Shown piece after piece: positions 40,169 to 48,839 of a stretch of DNA of 64,000 nt. Each line of letters begins with the position of its first letter. Positions within the stretch are counted from its first letter, which is position 1. The stretch spans positions 177,036-241,035 of the forward strand of contig NZ_KE386878.1 in the NCBI RefSeq assembly GCF_000429305.1, in the 5' to 3' direction. The notes beneath the pieces are model-generated. The model ran no database searches and was not told where the DNA came from. It worked only from the letters and a program-made list of their open reading frames with translations. This DNA comes from Desulfovibrio inopinatus DSM 10711 (lineage in GTDB: Bacteria; Desulfobacterota; Desulfovibrionia; Desulfovibrionales; Desulfovibrionaceae). A program made the position numbers and the translations under genes.

Positions 40169-40564
40169 ATGGATTTCGACTTCAAACTCTCGTCACACGA
40201 ACTGCGACGCGGCGCCTTTCGAACAAAAGTCCCTGGCTTGACTGCCAAATTGGGGGATTACGACGAAGAGTTCACTGTAAAAGACTTGAGTGTTTCGGGT
40301 TTGGGCATTATAGACGCCGCTTCACATGTCAAAGAAGGCCAACAAACTACGATCGATCTTTTCATATCCAAGCGGCTCTATCTTAAGGGGTTGCCGTGCT
40401 CGATTTTACGGGTTTTGCCCGATGGTACTGCTGGCATCAAGTTCAGTGAACTTGAACGACGTCAGGAGGTCCGGCTGGACAAGCTCGTACTCGAAGTCCA
40501 AAAGCGCTTGATTGAATTGAAGAAAAACGCTGAAAAAAACGAGAATGGGTCAAGTAATCCGTGA
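40169..40564 (+). CDS. PilZ-domain c-di-GMP-binding protein
   Basis: A 131-residue single PilZ domain. Both binding motifs are present: R14-G-A-F-R18 (RxxxR) and D39-L-S-V-S-G44 (DxSxxG), so binding of cyclic di-GMP is likely. The C-terminal basic helix (about residues 100-130) is Lys/Glu-rich. It sits six bases after motB, suggesting it controls the motor. Its stop overlaps the biotin carboxylase start by four bases (GTGA), so it is also coupled to the carboxylase genes. Confidence 0.9.
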   Translation: MDFDFKLSSHELRRGAFRTKVPGLTAKLGDYDEEFTVKDLSVSGLGIIDAASHVKEGQQTTIDLFISKRLYLKGLPCSILRVLPDGTAGIKFSELERRQEVRLDKLVLEVQKRLIELKKNAEKNENGSSNP

Positions 40565-41979
40565 CAGCATCATCACATAAAGTTCTGGTGGCGAACCGAG
40601 GGGAAATCGCCATGCGTATTATCCAGGCCTGTAAAAAATTGGCTCTGGATTTTGTCTGTGTGTACACCGAAGCCGATAAACATTCCGGCCACCTGACTCT
40701 TGCCCGCGAATTGGGAGGAGAAGAGGCCGCATTTAAGGTTTCGTCTTATCATGACGCCAACGAAATTCTCTCCGTCGCCGATCATGCTGGCGCAACCGCC
40801 GTGCATCCAGGCTATGGTTTTTTTGCCGAGGATTATCGTTTTGCTCGGCGCGTGAGCGAGCGGACTAATAAAATGATTTTTCTTGGTCCGTCCTGGCGCA
40901 TTATCCGATCTCTTGGCGACAAAATTAACACAAAACGATTGGCGCGTAGCCTTGGCGTACCGACTGTGCCAGGTTCTGACCGACCGGTGTATGACGAATT
41001 GGAAGCCGAGGAAATTGCCGAAAACCTGTTTTCTTTTCAGGCAGAGCAAGGAGTAGAGAAGCCGCTTGTTCTGGTCAAAGCCTCAGCTGGAGGCGGGGGA
41101 ATGGGAATCGAAGAAGTCGATGATCTCGACTCCTTTAAAACCGTCTATCGTCGAATCCGAAACTATTCTAAACGCCAATTCCATGATGAAGGCGTTCTCA
41201 TCGAGCAACGCATTTACGATTTCAACCATTTGGAAGTTCAGATCATTGGCGACCGGACTGGTGAAGCCATTGTCCATTTCGGTACGCGAAACTGCACGGT
41301 GCAGAGTACTGGACGGCAAAAGCGCATTGAAGTTGCGCCTGGTTTTTCGCCTGATGAGCTCGACTATGGATTCAATGCGGCACAGGTTCTGAACGATATT
41401 ATTCGCCACTCCTTGGCTATGGCCAAAGAAGTGCGATACGATTCGGTCGGGACATGGGAATGGATTGTGTCGCCAGCTGGGCATCCGTTCCTCATGGAAG
41501 TCAATACCCGCATTCAGGTTGAAAATGGTGTTTCCGCAGCGATTGCCCGCATTCGTGGTACTGGCGGAGTGGACCTTATCGCCGAGCAAATTCGAACCGG
41601 CCTGGGGGATCCTTTGGGATATACGCAAGCCGACATATCCTTTGAGGGAGTGGGGATTGAATACCGTATAATTGCGGAAGATCCCGATAATAAATTCACT
41701 CCATGGGTTGGACGGATTGATACCTTTTCACCGCCCGAGCATGATTGGTTATCTGTCCACAGCCAGATTCCTCGTGACGAACCCTACGAAATCCCGACGG
41801 ATTACGACCCGAACTTGGCTTTGGCCATCATCTGGGGATCGAATCTCGCTGATGCAAAACAACGTGGGGTTTCCTTTCTCGACGATTTCAAACTGACCGG
41901 CGAGGATCAAGCAGGCCAACCGCTCCGATCCAATGTCGCCTTCTTGCGTGACAGAACGGCCGATCTTCTGCGGTTCTAA
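40561..41979 (+). CDS. accC: Biotin carboxylase subunit (divergent AccC-like)
   Basis: ATP-grasp enzyme that carboxylates protein-bound biotin. The 472 residues from GTG 40561 comprise the preATP domain (KVLVANRGEIAMRIIQACKK), ATP-grasp loop KASAGGGGMGIEEV and RNCTVQSTGRQKRIEVAPGF. The catalytic strand FLMEVNTRIQVENGVSAAI follows. The usual QVEHPVTE is QVENGVSA, though the base Glu and the NTR residues are kept. RIIAEDPDNKF supplies the conserved Arg. No biotinyl domain is attached. It overlaps the PilZ gene and is followed by the carboxyltransferase. Confidence 0.9.
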   Translation: MTASSHKVLVANRGEIAMRIIQACKKLALDFVCVYTEADKHSGHLTLARELGGEEAAFKVSSYHDANEILSVADHAGATAVHPGYGFFAEDYRFARRVSERTNKMIFLGPSWRIIRSLGDKINTKRLARSLGVPTVPGSDRPVYDELEAEEIAENLFSFQAEQGVEKPLVLVKASAGGGGMGIEEVDDLDSFKTVYRRIRNYSKRQFHDEGVLIEQRIYDFNHLEVQIIGDRTGEAIVHFGTRNCTVQSTGRQKRIEVAPGFSPDELDYGFNAAQVLNDIIRHSLAMAKEVRYDSVGTWEWIVSPAGHPFLMEVNTRIQVENGVSAAIARIRGTGGVDLIAEQIRTGLGDPLGYTQADISFEGVGIEYRIIAEDPDNKFTPWVGRIDTFSPPEHDWLSVHSQIPRDEPYEIPTDYDPNLALAIIWGSNLADAKQRGVSFLDDFKLTGEDQAGQPLRSNVAFLRDRTADLLRF

Positions 41980-42041
41980 CGACACGCCGCTTCATCAATT
42001 CTCAAAAATACAACGAGGCTCCGGTCTACGTTGACATAGAT

Positions 42042-44309
42042 ATGAGTATGGACATCGACAAACGTATTACAGAACTCCGGGATAGGCTTCAATATATTCA
42101 CGATATTTTCGATTCGCATAGTAACGAAAATATCAAACTGTTGGAGACGAAGCTTGAAGAGTTTCTCCAACGTGAAAGTACTGTTCCTCTGCATGAGGCG
42201 ATCAAGCTGCTCGCGCAACTTGAGGATCTTTTCGATTTTCTCGAAAAGAAGCTCAACGATCAACTCACCCCCATGGACAAGGTCCGGGTCGTACGACATC
42301 CACATCGCATCAGCCTCAAAGATATTCTTGAAAACGTCTACGACAACTATACTGAAATCGGCGGTCAGGACGAATACAGCATCGATCCGGCCATGATTAT
42401 CGCTCGCGCCTATATCACACGGCGTCGAGGTTCCAAGGTGTTCAACCAGCCTGTCATGGTTATTGGTCAGGAAAAAGGCCATGGTCAGGATTTTCGGAAT
42501 GGTGGTTCGGTGAAACCGTGGGGTAACGCGAAAGCGTTGCAATATATGAAGGTCGCGGAAACCGAAAATATTCCCATTCATACATATGTTTTTACCCCTG
42601 GGGCGTTTCCTGTCGAAGATTACCCGGGTGCAGCCCAGCAGATTGCACGCAATTTATATGAAATGGCACACCTCAAAGTGCCAGTTATCAGCGTGTTTTC
42701 CGAAGGTGGTTCCGGTGGTGCTGAAGCCATCGCATTAGCTGATGTTCGGTTGATGCTTTCCCATGGATATTATTCGGTCATTTCTCCTGAAGGTGCAGCC
42801 GCAATCGAATCCGGCATTCGCCAGGGCCAGCGGGCTCCAGCTGGATTGGTGGAGGAGTGTGTCAAGCGGTTGAAAATTACTGCTGAAGACAACCTCTCGA
42901 TGGGGTACATTGATCGCGTTATTGAAGAACCTCCTTTAGGTGCCAGACCGCATCACTATGATTTTTTCAAAAAATTGCGTCAGGAAGTCGTGTTGGCCAC
43001 CGATGAAGTCTTTCTGGGGGTCAAAGGCTTTAAGCTCTTTCGATCCATGGCGATTCAGCGCCGGAAGAAGTTGCATGGTGTGGATTCAGACAGCATGCAT
43101 GTGCGCTGGGGACTGGAACCGGGATCGGTCGATCGTTTGATTTGGAAACGCTATCAGAAGTTTCGTCGTATGGCGAAACATGCCTATATCGACTCGAGTA
43201 CTTCGGCGGCAAAAGCATATGCCGGTGCACAAAATGCGTTATGGTCGGCGTATTCTTTTCTGCGTTATGACTTCTTAGGGAAACACGAAAAGAAAGTCTC
43301 GCGCACGGTTGAAGAAATGCAAGCCGAGATACACGTTGTTCAGAACAAGCTGCTTTCACCTTTCCGTAAGATAGGGAACAAAATTGCTCCTAAAAATGGG
43401 CTTGATCAGGAAAAGCGCGAGAAATTGACACAGCTTTCCTGCCCGGAAGAGGGGGTATGCCTTGAGGACTGGGGGTGGAGTTATATTAGCCCGTTGTCCA
43501 AAGAGGATCGTGCTGTCACCTGCCCCAATGCGAAAACTCATGGATGCCTCGATTTGTGGGCACCAGACCTGTATGGTGATTTTGCCGGGGTATGTTCGTA
43601 TTGTGGACATCATTTTCCCATGGAATACCAGTGGTTTGTCAATAATATTTTTGACGAAGGTTCGGTGATAGAGTTTAACGCCGAAGTTGAAGCCGGAAAT
43701 CCTTTGGAATATGCCGGGTTCAATAATAAGTTGGATATTGCCAAGAAAAAGACCGGTCGACTTTCCTCGTGCATTACTTTTGAAGCACGTATTGATGGGG
43801 TCAAGCTTGTTGTCGCGTTGTTCCTTGCGCCGTTCCGTGGAGGAACTGTCGGCGCGGCAGAAGGGGAAAAGTTTATCCGGGCAGCATCACGAGCCAGAAA
43901 AAAACACTATCCGTTTTTGGCCTACGTCCATGGGACGGCTGGTATCCGTATCCAGGAAGGCACCAACGGTGTTATCCAGATGCCACGATGTACACTTGCT
44001 GTCCGTCGATATATTGAAGCTGGTGGCCTTTACGTTGTGCTGTATGATACGAACTCGTACGCTGGTCCTGTGGCGAGCTTTCTTGGCTGCTCACCGTATC
44101 AGTTTTCGGTGCGCTCGGCGAATATCGGTTTTGCCGGTCCCGGGGTCATCAAGGAAACGACGGGTGTTGACATGCCTCCTGATTACCACCGAGCCCATCA
44201 AGCGTTGGCCCGTGGCCACATTCAGGGAATATGGGATCGACGCGACATCAAAAAGAATCTGTCACAGGCCTTTTTGACCATCGGTGGACGCAACCTGTAT
44301 TATCGCTAA
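42042..44309 (+). CDS. Acetyl-CoA carboxylase carboxyltransferase, alpha-beta fusion
   Basis: A 755-residue protein combining both carboxyltransferase halves. Residues about 1-110 are helical as in AccA. About 140-330 is AccA-like, with VFSEGGSGGAEAIALADVRL and YYSVISPEGAAAI. About 490-522 holds a zinc-ribbon-like cluster (Cys in TCPNAKTHGC and GVCSYCGHHF), as at the AccD N-terminus. About 535-740 is AccD-like, with PFRGGTVGAAEGEKFIRAAS and TAGIRIQEGTNGVIQMPR. Alpha precedes beta, the reverse of PccB/AccD-type fused subunits. The start may be ATG 42042 or 42048. Confidence 0.9.
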   Translation: MSMDIDKRITELRDRLQYIHDIFDSHSNENIKLLETKLEEFLQRESTVPLHEAIKLLAQLEDLFDFLEKKLNDQLTPMDKVRVVRHPHRISLKDILENVYDNYTEIGGQDEYSIDPAMIIARAYITRRRGSKVFNQPVMVIGQEKGHGQDFRNGGSVKPWGNAKALQYMKVAETENIPIHTYVFTPGAFPVEDYPGAAQQIARNLYEMAHLKVPVISVFSEGGSGGAEAIALADVRLMLSHGYYSVISPEGAAAIESGIRQGQRAPAGLVEECVKRLKITAEDNLSMGYIDRVIEEPPLGARPHHYDFFKKLRQEVVLATDEVFLGVKGFKLFRSMAIQRRKKLHGVDSDSMHVRWGLEPGSVDRLIWKRYQKFRRMAKHAYIDSSTSAAKAYAGAQNALWSAYSFLRYDFLGKHEKKVSRTVEEMQAEIHVVQNKLLSPFRKIGNKIAPKNGLDQEKREKLTQLSCPEEGVCLEDWGWSYISPLSKEDRAVTCPNAKTHGCLDLWAPDLYGDFAGVCSYCGHHFPMEYQWFVNNIFDEGSVIEFNAEVEAGNPLEYAGFNNKLDIAKKKTGRLSSCITFEARIDGVKLVVALFLAPFRGGTVGAAEGEKFIRAASRARKKHYPFLAYVHGTAGIRIQEGTNGVIQMPRCTLAVRRYIEAGGLYVVLYDTNSYAGPVASFLGCSPYQFSVRSANIGFAGPGVIKETTGVDMPPDYHRAHQALARGHIQGIWDRRDIKKNLSQAFLTIGGRNLYYR

Positions 44310-44310
44310 T

Positions 44311-44327
44311 CGCCGGTACGCCCGGCG
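44311..44327 (+). other. Small GC hairpin after the carboxyltransferase gene
   Basis: CGCCGG (44311-44316) pairs with CCGGCG (44322-44327) around TACGC, directly after the stop of the carboxyltransferase. There is no T-run, and the next gene follows on the same strand, so it is more likely an RNA-stability or partial termination element than a true terminator. Confidence 0.4.
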
Positions 44328-44378
44328 AGACTAGGCTTCGGCCGCGTCGCTGGGGTGATACGAGGCTGTAATGAGTAT

Positions 44379-45035
44379 ATGACTATGATCGACGTCAAAG
44401 AGCTACTGGATGAAATCAAGGCCTCGCCTTTCGAAGAGATAGAGGTTTTGGCGCCGCATACCGGCGTGGTGGAATTTGCCGAGCTGACCTCGAATCAAAA
44501 AGTGGTTGGTCCGTCGGGAACTTGGCGTGAAAAGCCAGGCACGCTTTTGGCTTCACTGGAGCGGGAGCGTAATAAGAAGTTTATTCATGCTCAACTGAAA
44601 GGCGAGATTCAATCCATCAATATGGATTTAAACTCTCGCTTTGTTGAAGCGGGGACACCCTTGTTGACGATTCGTCACTTTCTTTCCAGTGACGAGGTCA
44701 TCGAAACCATTCTCAAGCAAGTGTTATATTTGTTTGAGGCGCCTGAACGTGCTACCTATTATTTTACGCCCGATGTGGATAAAAAGATCAAAGCCTCGGG
44801 GAGCCGTACGGTGACCGTCATCGACGGGATGGAGCTGTTTATCGTATCTCGTATGAAGCGGGAAAAGCTCCTGCATTATACCGGGCCTGAAGGAAAAATT
44901 TACACGGTGTATTTCGAGCACAATCAAAACGTTGATGCAGGGAGTCCGCTCATTGGGGTATGCCCTGAAGATCAGGTCGGCCTCATCCAGGACGTGGTCA
45001 ATCGGGTACAATCGGAATGGGAAGAGCGGGACTAG
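44379..45035 (+). CDS. Biotinyl/lipoyl-fold protein, probable carboxylase carrier
   Basis: A 218-residue product from ATG 44379 (44355 and 44385 are other possible starts). It appears to hold two hybrid-motif folds. The first (IEVLAPHTGVVEFAELTSN then the AQLKGEIQSINMDLNSRFVE strand) lacks the MKM-type lysine motif. The second has IVSRMKREKLLHY followed by GKIYTVYFEHNQNVDAGSPL, where the Lys in RMKRE occupies the biotin-acceptor position. Placed right after the carboxyltransferase, it is the only candidate carrier protein here. Biotinylation is inference. Confidence 0.65.
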   Translation: MTMIDVKELLDEIKASPFEEIEVLAPHTGVVEFAELTSNQKVVGPSGTWREKPGTLLASLERERNKKFIHAQLKGEIQSINMDLNSRFVEAGTPLLTIRHFLSSDEVIETILKQVLYLFEAPERATYYFTPDVDKKIKASGSRTVTVIDGMELFIVSRMKREKLLHYTGPEGKIYTVYFEHNQNVDAGSPLIGVCPEDQVGLIQDVVNRVQSEWEERD

Positions 45036-45051
45036 CCTGAAGGAGGGTGCC

Positions 45052-45399
45052 GTGGGGAAGTTTTTACAGATTCGCGTGTCTGCAACGACGTATGATCCGA
45101 GTGAGGTACAGCGCGCCTGGCCGCGTCTTTTCGGCCTGGTGACACCGAATAGGCCCACGCCACCCCACGAGCCGGAAGGGGTCCTTGAGCTGGTTGATGC
45201 CCTTTGGGACATCGTCCATTACGGTGATCTTGATAAAACCGTAAAAACCACGCTGAGTCCATTTGTCGAAAAGGCACTCGCCGTAAAAGAGCAGTTAGAC
45301 AATGCACTTGCCGAACGTCGTGCTTCCCAAGCCGACACATTAACGTATGAACTGGAAGATATACTCACCGACATGGAGCGGGTAGCGCCAAAAATCTGA
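45052..45399 (+). CDS. Small conserved-type protein at the end of the carboxylase cluster
   Basis: Not recognised. A 115-residue product from GTG 45052 with the strong site AGGAGG at 45041-45046. It begins MGKFLQIRVSATTYDPSEVQ and includes RAWPRLFGLVTPNRPTPPHE. A helical, Leu/Ala/Glu-rich C-terminal half (about 40-112) looks like a helical bundle or coiled coil. No membrane segment. It lies 16 bases after the biotinyl-type gene, so it is probably co-expressed with the carboxylase subunits and may be an accessory factor. Confidence 0.65.
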   Translation: MGKFLQIRVSATTYDPSEVQRAWPRLFGLVTPNRPTPPHEPEGVLELVDALWDIVHYGDLDKTVKTTLSPFVEKALAVKEQLDNALAERRASQADTLTYELEDILTDMERVAPKI

Positions 45400-45490
45400 A
45401 AGCGCACGTCGTCGAGATGTGTTTGCAGATATTGCTTCAGCGCGCTATATTGATTCGATATGCAGAAGAACTCATTGAAGAGGAGAGGAT

Positions 45491-46042
45491 ATGGCCGGAA
45501 GCCTGAATAAAGTCATGTTGATTGGTCGACTCGGCCAGGATCCGAAGCTTCAGTATTTACCTTCGGGCAGCCCAGTGACCGAATTCTCTTTGGCGACCGA
45601 CGAATCCTACACGAATCGCGATGGCCAAAAAGTCGAACAAACTGAATGGCACCGAATTAAAGTTTTTGGTCGGGTGGCCGAGATTTGTTCCAACTATTTG
45701 AGTAAGGGCCGCCTTGTTTATATTGAAGGGCAAATTCGTACCCGGAGTTGGGATGACCAACAGGGGCAAAAGCGATATATCACCGAGATTGTTGTTTCCG
45801 GACCGGGATCAACCGTCACGTTCTTGGAGTCACGCAGCCAAGCTGAAGGTGGGTATGCCGGTCGAGCCCCACAGCAAGGGCGGCAAGAGTATGGTGCCCC
45901 TCCGCAACGTCAACAAGCACCGGGACAGGCAAACCGCGCTCCTGCTGGACAAACTGCCAAGGCTCCTCTTTACGAGGACCAGGATGACATGGGACCGGCT
46001 TTCCCTTCAGAAGCCAGTGGAATGGACGACGTTCCTTTCTAA
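45491..46042 (+). CDS. ssb: Single-stranded DNA-binding protein
   Basis: SSB coats single-stranded DNA and recruits repair and replication proteins. The 183 residues start MAGSLNKVMLIGRLGQDPKL, with the OB fold to about residue 110 including VEQTEWHRIKVFGRVAEICS. A Gln/Gly/Ala/Pro-rich linker leads to the acidic tip ending MDDVPF, the partner-binding tail. GAGGAGAGGAT gives a strong binding site. No neighbour in a clear operon. Confidence 0.97.
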   Translation: MAGSLNKVMLIGRLGQDPKLQYLPSGSPVTEFSLATDESYTNRDGQKVEQTEWHRIKVFGRVAEICSNYLSKGRLVYIEGQIRTRSWDDQQGQKRYITEIVVSGPGSTVTFLESRSQAEGGYAGRAPQQGRQEYGAPPQRQQAPGQANRAPAGQTAKAPLYEDQDDMGPAFPSEASGMDDVPF

Positions 46043-46134
46043 CGTGCGAACAGTAACGTCGGGCTACGCAGGCACTTTCTGTGTGTGAGACATGGTGTCT
46101 CGCAAACCTCTTGTTTTATGATTCGAAGCTAGGC

Positions 46135-46755
46135 ATGCATTTTCAAAATCTCATTGACGCAGAACAACTTGAAGAGTTGCAGCGTCAAGTCACCAAAGAC
46201 GAAATCAACACGTTGCCTTTACGTCGTTATGAAGGGCGTGTTGAATATGTTCTATCTCAAGAACATGCCGATCGCGCCGCCGACGTACTGGAGCCCCAGG
46301 CTGTTCTTGGATTCGATACGGAGACACGGCCTTCGTTCAAGAAAGGCCGTTCGTATCCTCCTGCTATCTTACAACTTGCCGGTGTCAATGTAGTCTATCT
46401 CTTTCGGCTTAAAGCGCTACGTTATCCAAATCGAATTTGGGCACTGTTAGAGCGCCCCGATGTTGTGAAAACGGGGGTTGCCGTGCGAGACGATATTACC
46501 GGTCTTGGACGCATCCACCCACTTGACGCGCAAGCTTTTGTCGATTTAGGAGAAGTTGCGAGACATTGGGGACTCAAAACGAGCGGTCTGCGGACGCTTG
46601 CGGCCAATTTGTTGAGAATACGCATTTCCAAAAAAGCCCAGTGCTCCAATTGGAGCAAAGTCAATCTCACGAGACAGCAGATAGACTATGCGGCAACTGA
46701 CGCCTGGGTCAGCCTTCAACTTCACCAAGCGATGAAGGGCCTACAGCTTCTGTGA
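46135..46755 (+). CDS. RNase D-like 3'-5' exonuclease (DEDDy type)
   Basis: A 206-residue product from ATG 46135 with one DEDD exonuclease domain. Motif I is AVLGFDTETRPSFKKGRSYP (Asp and Glu), motif II VKTGVAVRDDITGL (Asp) and motif III QIDYAATDAWVSLQLHQAMK (Tyr and Asp). There is no HRDC or polymerase domain. Similar stand-alone proteins may act on RNA or DNA ends; the substrate cannot be told. The frame is open upstream from 46081, but this Met fits the family start. Confidence 0.88.
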   Translation: MHFQNLIDAEQLEELQRQVTKDEINTLPLRRYEGRVEYVLSQEHADRAADVLEPQAVLGFDTETRPSFKKGRSYPPAILQLAGVNVVYLFRLKALRYPNRIWALLERPDVVKTGVAVRDDITGLGRIHPLDAQAFVDLGEVARHWGLKTSGLRTLAANLLRIRISKKAQCSNWSKVNLTRQQIDYAATDAWVSLQLHQAMKGLQLL

Positions 46756-46936
46756 GTGGCATTGTTTCACAGTTTTTTTGTCCGAGAGTCCAGAGGAAAG
46801 AGAAAAGATATCCTTTTCACGAGAGACGCTATCGCACCGCCTGTCTTTCCTCCGACTCATGTCTTCGCGTCGTGTTATCCCACGACAAAAGGCTGGATTT
46901 GTTCGACTTGTATCGTCATAAAGTTGTCCTTCTTCT

Positions 46937-47521
46937 CTAAAACCAGGACCGCCAACCCTTCCAATCTGCAATAATATCGGCCATTGCCGTATATCCATCT
47001 GCTTTAGGGTGAACTCCGTCGCCAATTTGTAAGTCATGTTGCCATGCTGCGGATTGGCCGAGCCTCTCATACACATTGCAGAAGGGAATATCGGTCTCCG
47101 CGAGGCCATTCGCATAGACAGAGTTGATTTCGGCGACTTGAGCATTCCGTCTGGGATCAGCCACGGGTGTTGGGCCGACGACGAGAAGAGGGTAACGGGG
47201 TGTTAACTGGTCAAGGATTTGCCTGAGGTTGGCAAGCGAATCGAAACTCGGGATGCGGGGAAGGTCACCCATAAGAAATGCATCGGCAACGCCACACGAG
47301 ACAACAACTCGTCCATCGACACCGTCTGGCAGGCGATGGGTAATTTCGGGAAGAGCACGTTCCAGGAGCAACGCTGTGGTATCGGCACGTACCCCGAGGT
47401 TATATGCTGTCAGGTCGGCGAGTGATGGAGCTTCCCGTTTACACAATCGGCCAGGCCACCCGAGGAACTCAGGGTCTCCGATGCCATTGGTGATGGAATC
47501 TCCAAGAAAACAGATACGCAT
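46937..47521 (-). CDS. SGNH/GDSL-family hydrolase
   Basis: A 194-residue hydrolase beginning MRICFLGDSITNGIGDPEFL, whose GDS block I serine is the nucleophile. The C-terminal block V reads GDGVHPKADGYTAMADIIAD, with Asp and His completing the triad. No signal peptide, so it is cytosolic, perhaps an esterase or lysophospholipase-like enzyme. It lies 47 bases after the PNPOx-like gene on the - strand, so the two may be co-transcribed. The intergenic 46756-46936 region holds only a weak GAAAAG/CTTTTC hairpin (46802-46818). Confidence 0.88.
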   Translation of the reverse strand: MRICFLGDSITNGIGDPEFLGWPGRLCKREAPSLADLTAYNLGVRADTTALLLERALPEITHRLPDGVDGRVVVSCGVADAFLMGDLPRIPSFDSLANLRQILDQLTPRYPLLVVGPTPVADPRRNAQVAEINSVYANGLAETDIPFCNVYERLGQSAAWQHDLQIGDGVHPKADGYTAMADIIADWKGWRSWF

Positions 47522-47568
47522 GGTATTCTCCTCTTCGTAATCTCTTGTGTTGGTCCTCGTCTTCCTTA

Positions 47569-48075
47569 TTATGCGGGCAATGCTTCTTTTGATGCTTTTC
47601 CTATCATGGATGTAATCGATATCCGAATAACGGCGGTCCGTTGCATAACGTCATCGGGAAAATCATCATGTGGGCCGTTATGGTGCTTCATGATGACAGA
47701 GAGGCCATATTTTTTTTCATCCATTGATGAAAGAAACGTTACCTTTCCTTGTCCGGTCACACTGGAGAAGATCGTCGTATATCCGCACGCTTTGGGAGCT
47801 GGCTGGATTTCAGCTTGAGATACGATGCAAAAAGAGACATGCGGGTTCGCGTTGAGCAAATCAATTTTTTTGCCTTCCGTGGCGCTATGGATATAAAGCG
47901 CGTTGTCCTCATATCCAAAGTTGACGGGGACAATGTACGGAATGTCTTCGTCGTTTATGGCGAGATGGCAAATCTGCGCATGTTTGAGAATGTATTCAAG
48001 GGCGTTGGAATCGGTCACTTCTTTTTCATGTCTGCGCACAGGCGTCTTCCTTTTTTCAAGCGTTTCAGGCAGCAA
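47569..48075 (-). CDS. Pyridoxamine 5'-phosphate oxidase-related flavoprotein (NimA-like)
   Basis: A 168-residue protein starting MLPETLEKRKTPVRRHEKEV. It follows the split-barrel FMN-binding fold: ALEYILKHAQICHLAINDED, then IPYIVPVNFGYEDNALYIHS and ATEGKKIDLLNANPHVSFCI. This arrangement is typical of the NimA/PNPOx family, some members of which reduce nitroimidazoles. The substrate here is unknown. First gene of a - strand pair with the SGNH hydrolase, and divergent from the glycosyltransferase 71 bases away. Confidence 0.85.
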   Translation of the reverse strand: MLPETLEKRKTPVRRHEKEVTDSNALEYILKHAQICHLAINDEDIPYIVPVNFGYEDNALYIHSATEGKKIDLLNANPHVSFCIVSQAEIQPAPKACGYTTIFSSVTGQGKVTFLSSMDEKKYGLSVIMKHHNGPHDDFPDDVMQRTAVIRISITSMIGKASKEALPA

Positions 48076-48146
48076 AGGCGGAGCAATAATACAGGACAGT
48101 GGCAGTGAAGAGCAAGACCGGACCGATGCGAGAATGTGGGGGAGAT

Positions 48147-48839
48147 ATGGCCGTAACGTTTTCCGTTGTTGTTCCCGTGCTGGGAGAAGAGGAACACGTC
48201 AACAACTTCGTGGACCATATCCGAGTTGTTGGATACGGGAAGCCTGTTGAGATCGTCATTGTTGACGGGGCTGCCGATCGCGGAACCCTTGCAGCCTTGC
48301 ATCGGCAGAACGTGACAACGGTCCCTTCGGGGCGTGGTCGTGGCAGGCAAATGAATGCCGGCGCGGCTCGCGCGCGCGGTGACATTCTTGTATTTTTGCA
48401 TGCCGATACCCATTTGCCGTCAGGAGCATTCGAGGCCATGGAGGATGCTATTCGTCGTGGAGCGGGTTGTGGAGCCTTTGATCTCGGTATTCGTTCGAGT
48501 CGTTGGGCTCTTCGTCTTGTCGAACGGGTGGGAACATGGCGTTCTCGCCTCACACGTCTGCCATATGGTGATCAGGCACAATTTTTTCGACACGATGTAT
48601 TTGACGCGCTTGGAGGATTTGCTGATATTCCCATTATGGAGGATGTTGACATTATGCGGCGCGTTAAACGGTCGGGCATAAAGATGGAGATTCTTGGAAA
48701 AAAGGTCATGACATCGGCAAGACGTTGGGAACGCGAAGGAATTTGGGCATGTACGTTTCGCAACTGGTTGTTGGTGGGATTATACTTTCTTGGTGTTTCA
48801 CCGCAGAAATTATCTCGGCTCTATCGCTATGACGCATGA
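48147..48839 (+). CDS. Glycosyltransferase, TIGR04283-type (GT2 fold)
   Basis: A 230-residue GT-A glycosyltransferase starting MAVTFSVVVPVLGEEEHVNN (ATG 48147 with GGGGGAGA upstream; the frame is open to 48099). It has EIVIVDGAADRGTLAA for the nucleotide site. The variant DxD motif is in DILVFLHADTHLPSGAFEAM, and GFADIPIMEDVDIMRRVKRS is the acceptor region. It overlaps the TIGR04282-type gene by 11 bases; this pair occurs together in many bacteria. The acceptor and sugar are unknown. Confidence 0.9.
   Translation: MAVTFSVVVPVLGEEEHVNNFVDHIRVVGYGKPVEIVIVDGAADRGTLAALHRQNVTTVPSGRGRGRQMNAGAARARGDILVFLHADTHLPSGAFEAMEDAIRRGAGCGAFDLGIRSSRWALRLVERVGTWRSRLTRLPYGDQAQFFRHDVFDALGGFADIPIMEDVDIMRRVKRSGIKMEILGKKVMTSARRWEREGIWACTFRNWLLVGLYFLGVSPQKLSRLYRYDA

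Noticed and set aside
42154-42396. Small open frame inside the carboxyltransferase gene
   Set aside because: It lies in another frame of a long conserved gene and has no independent signal.
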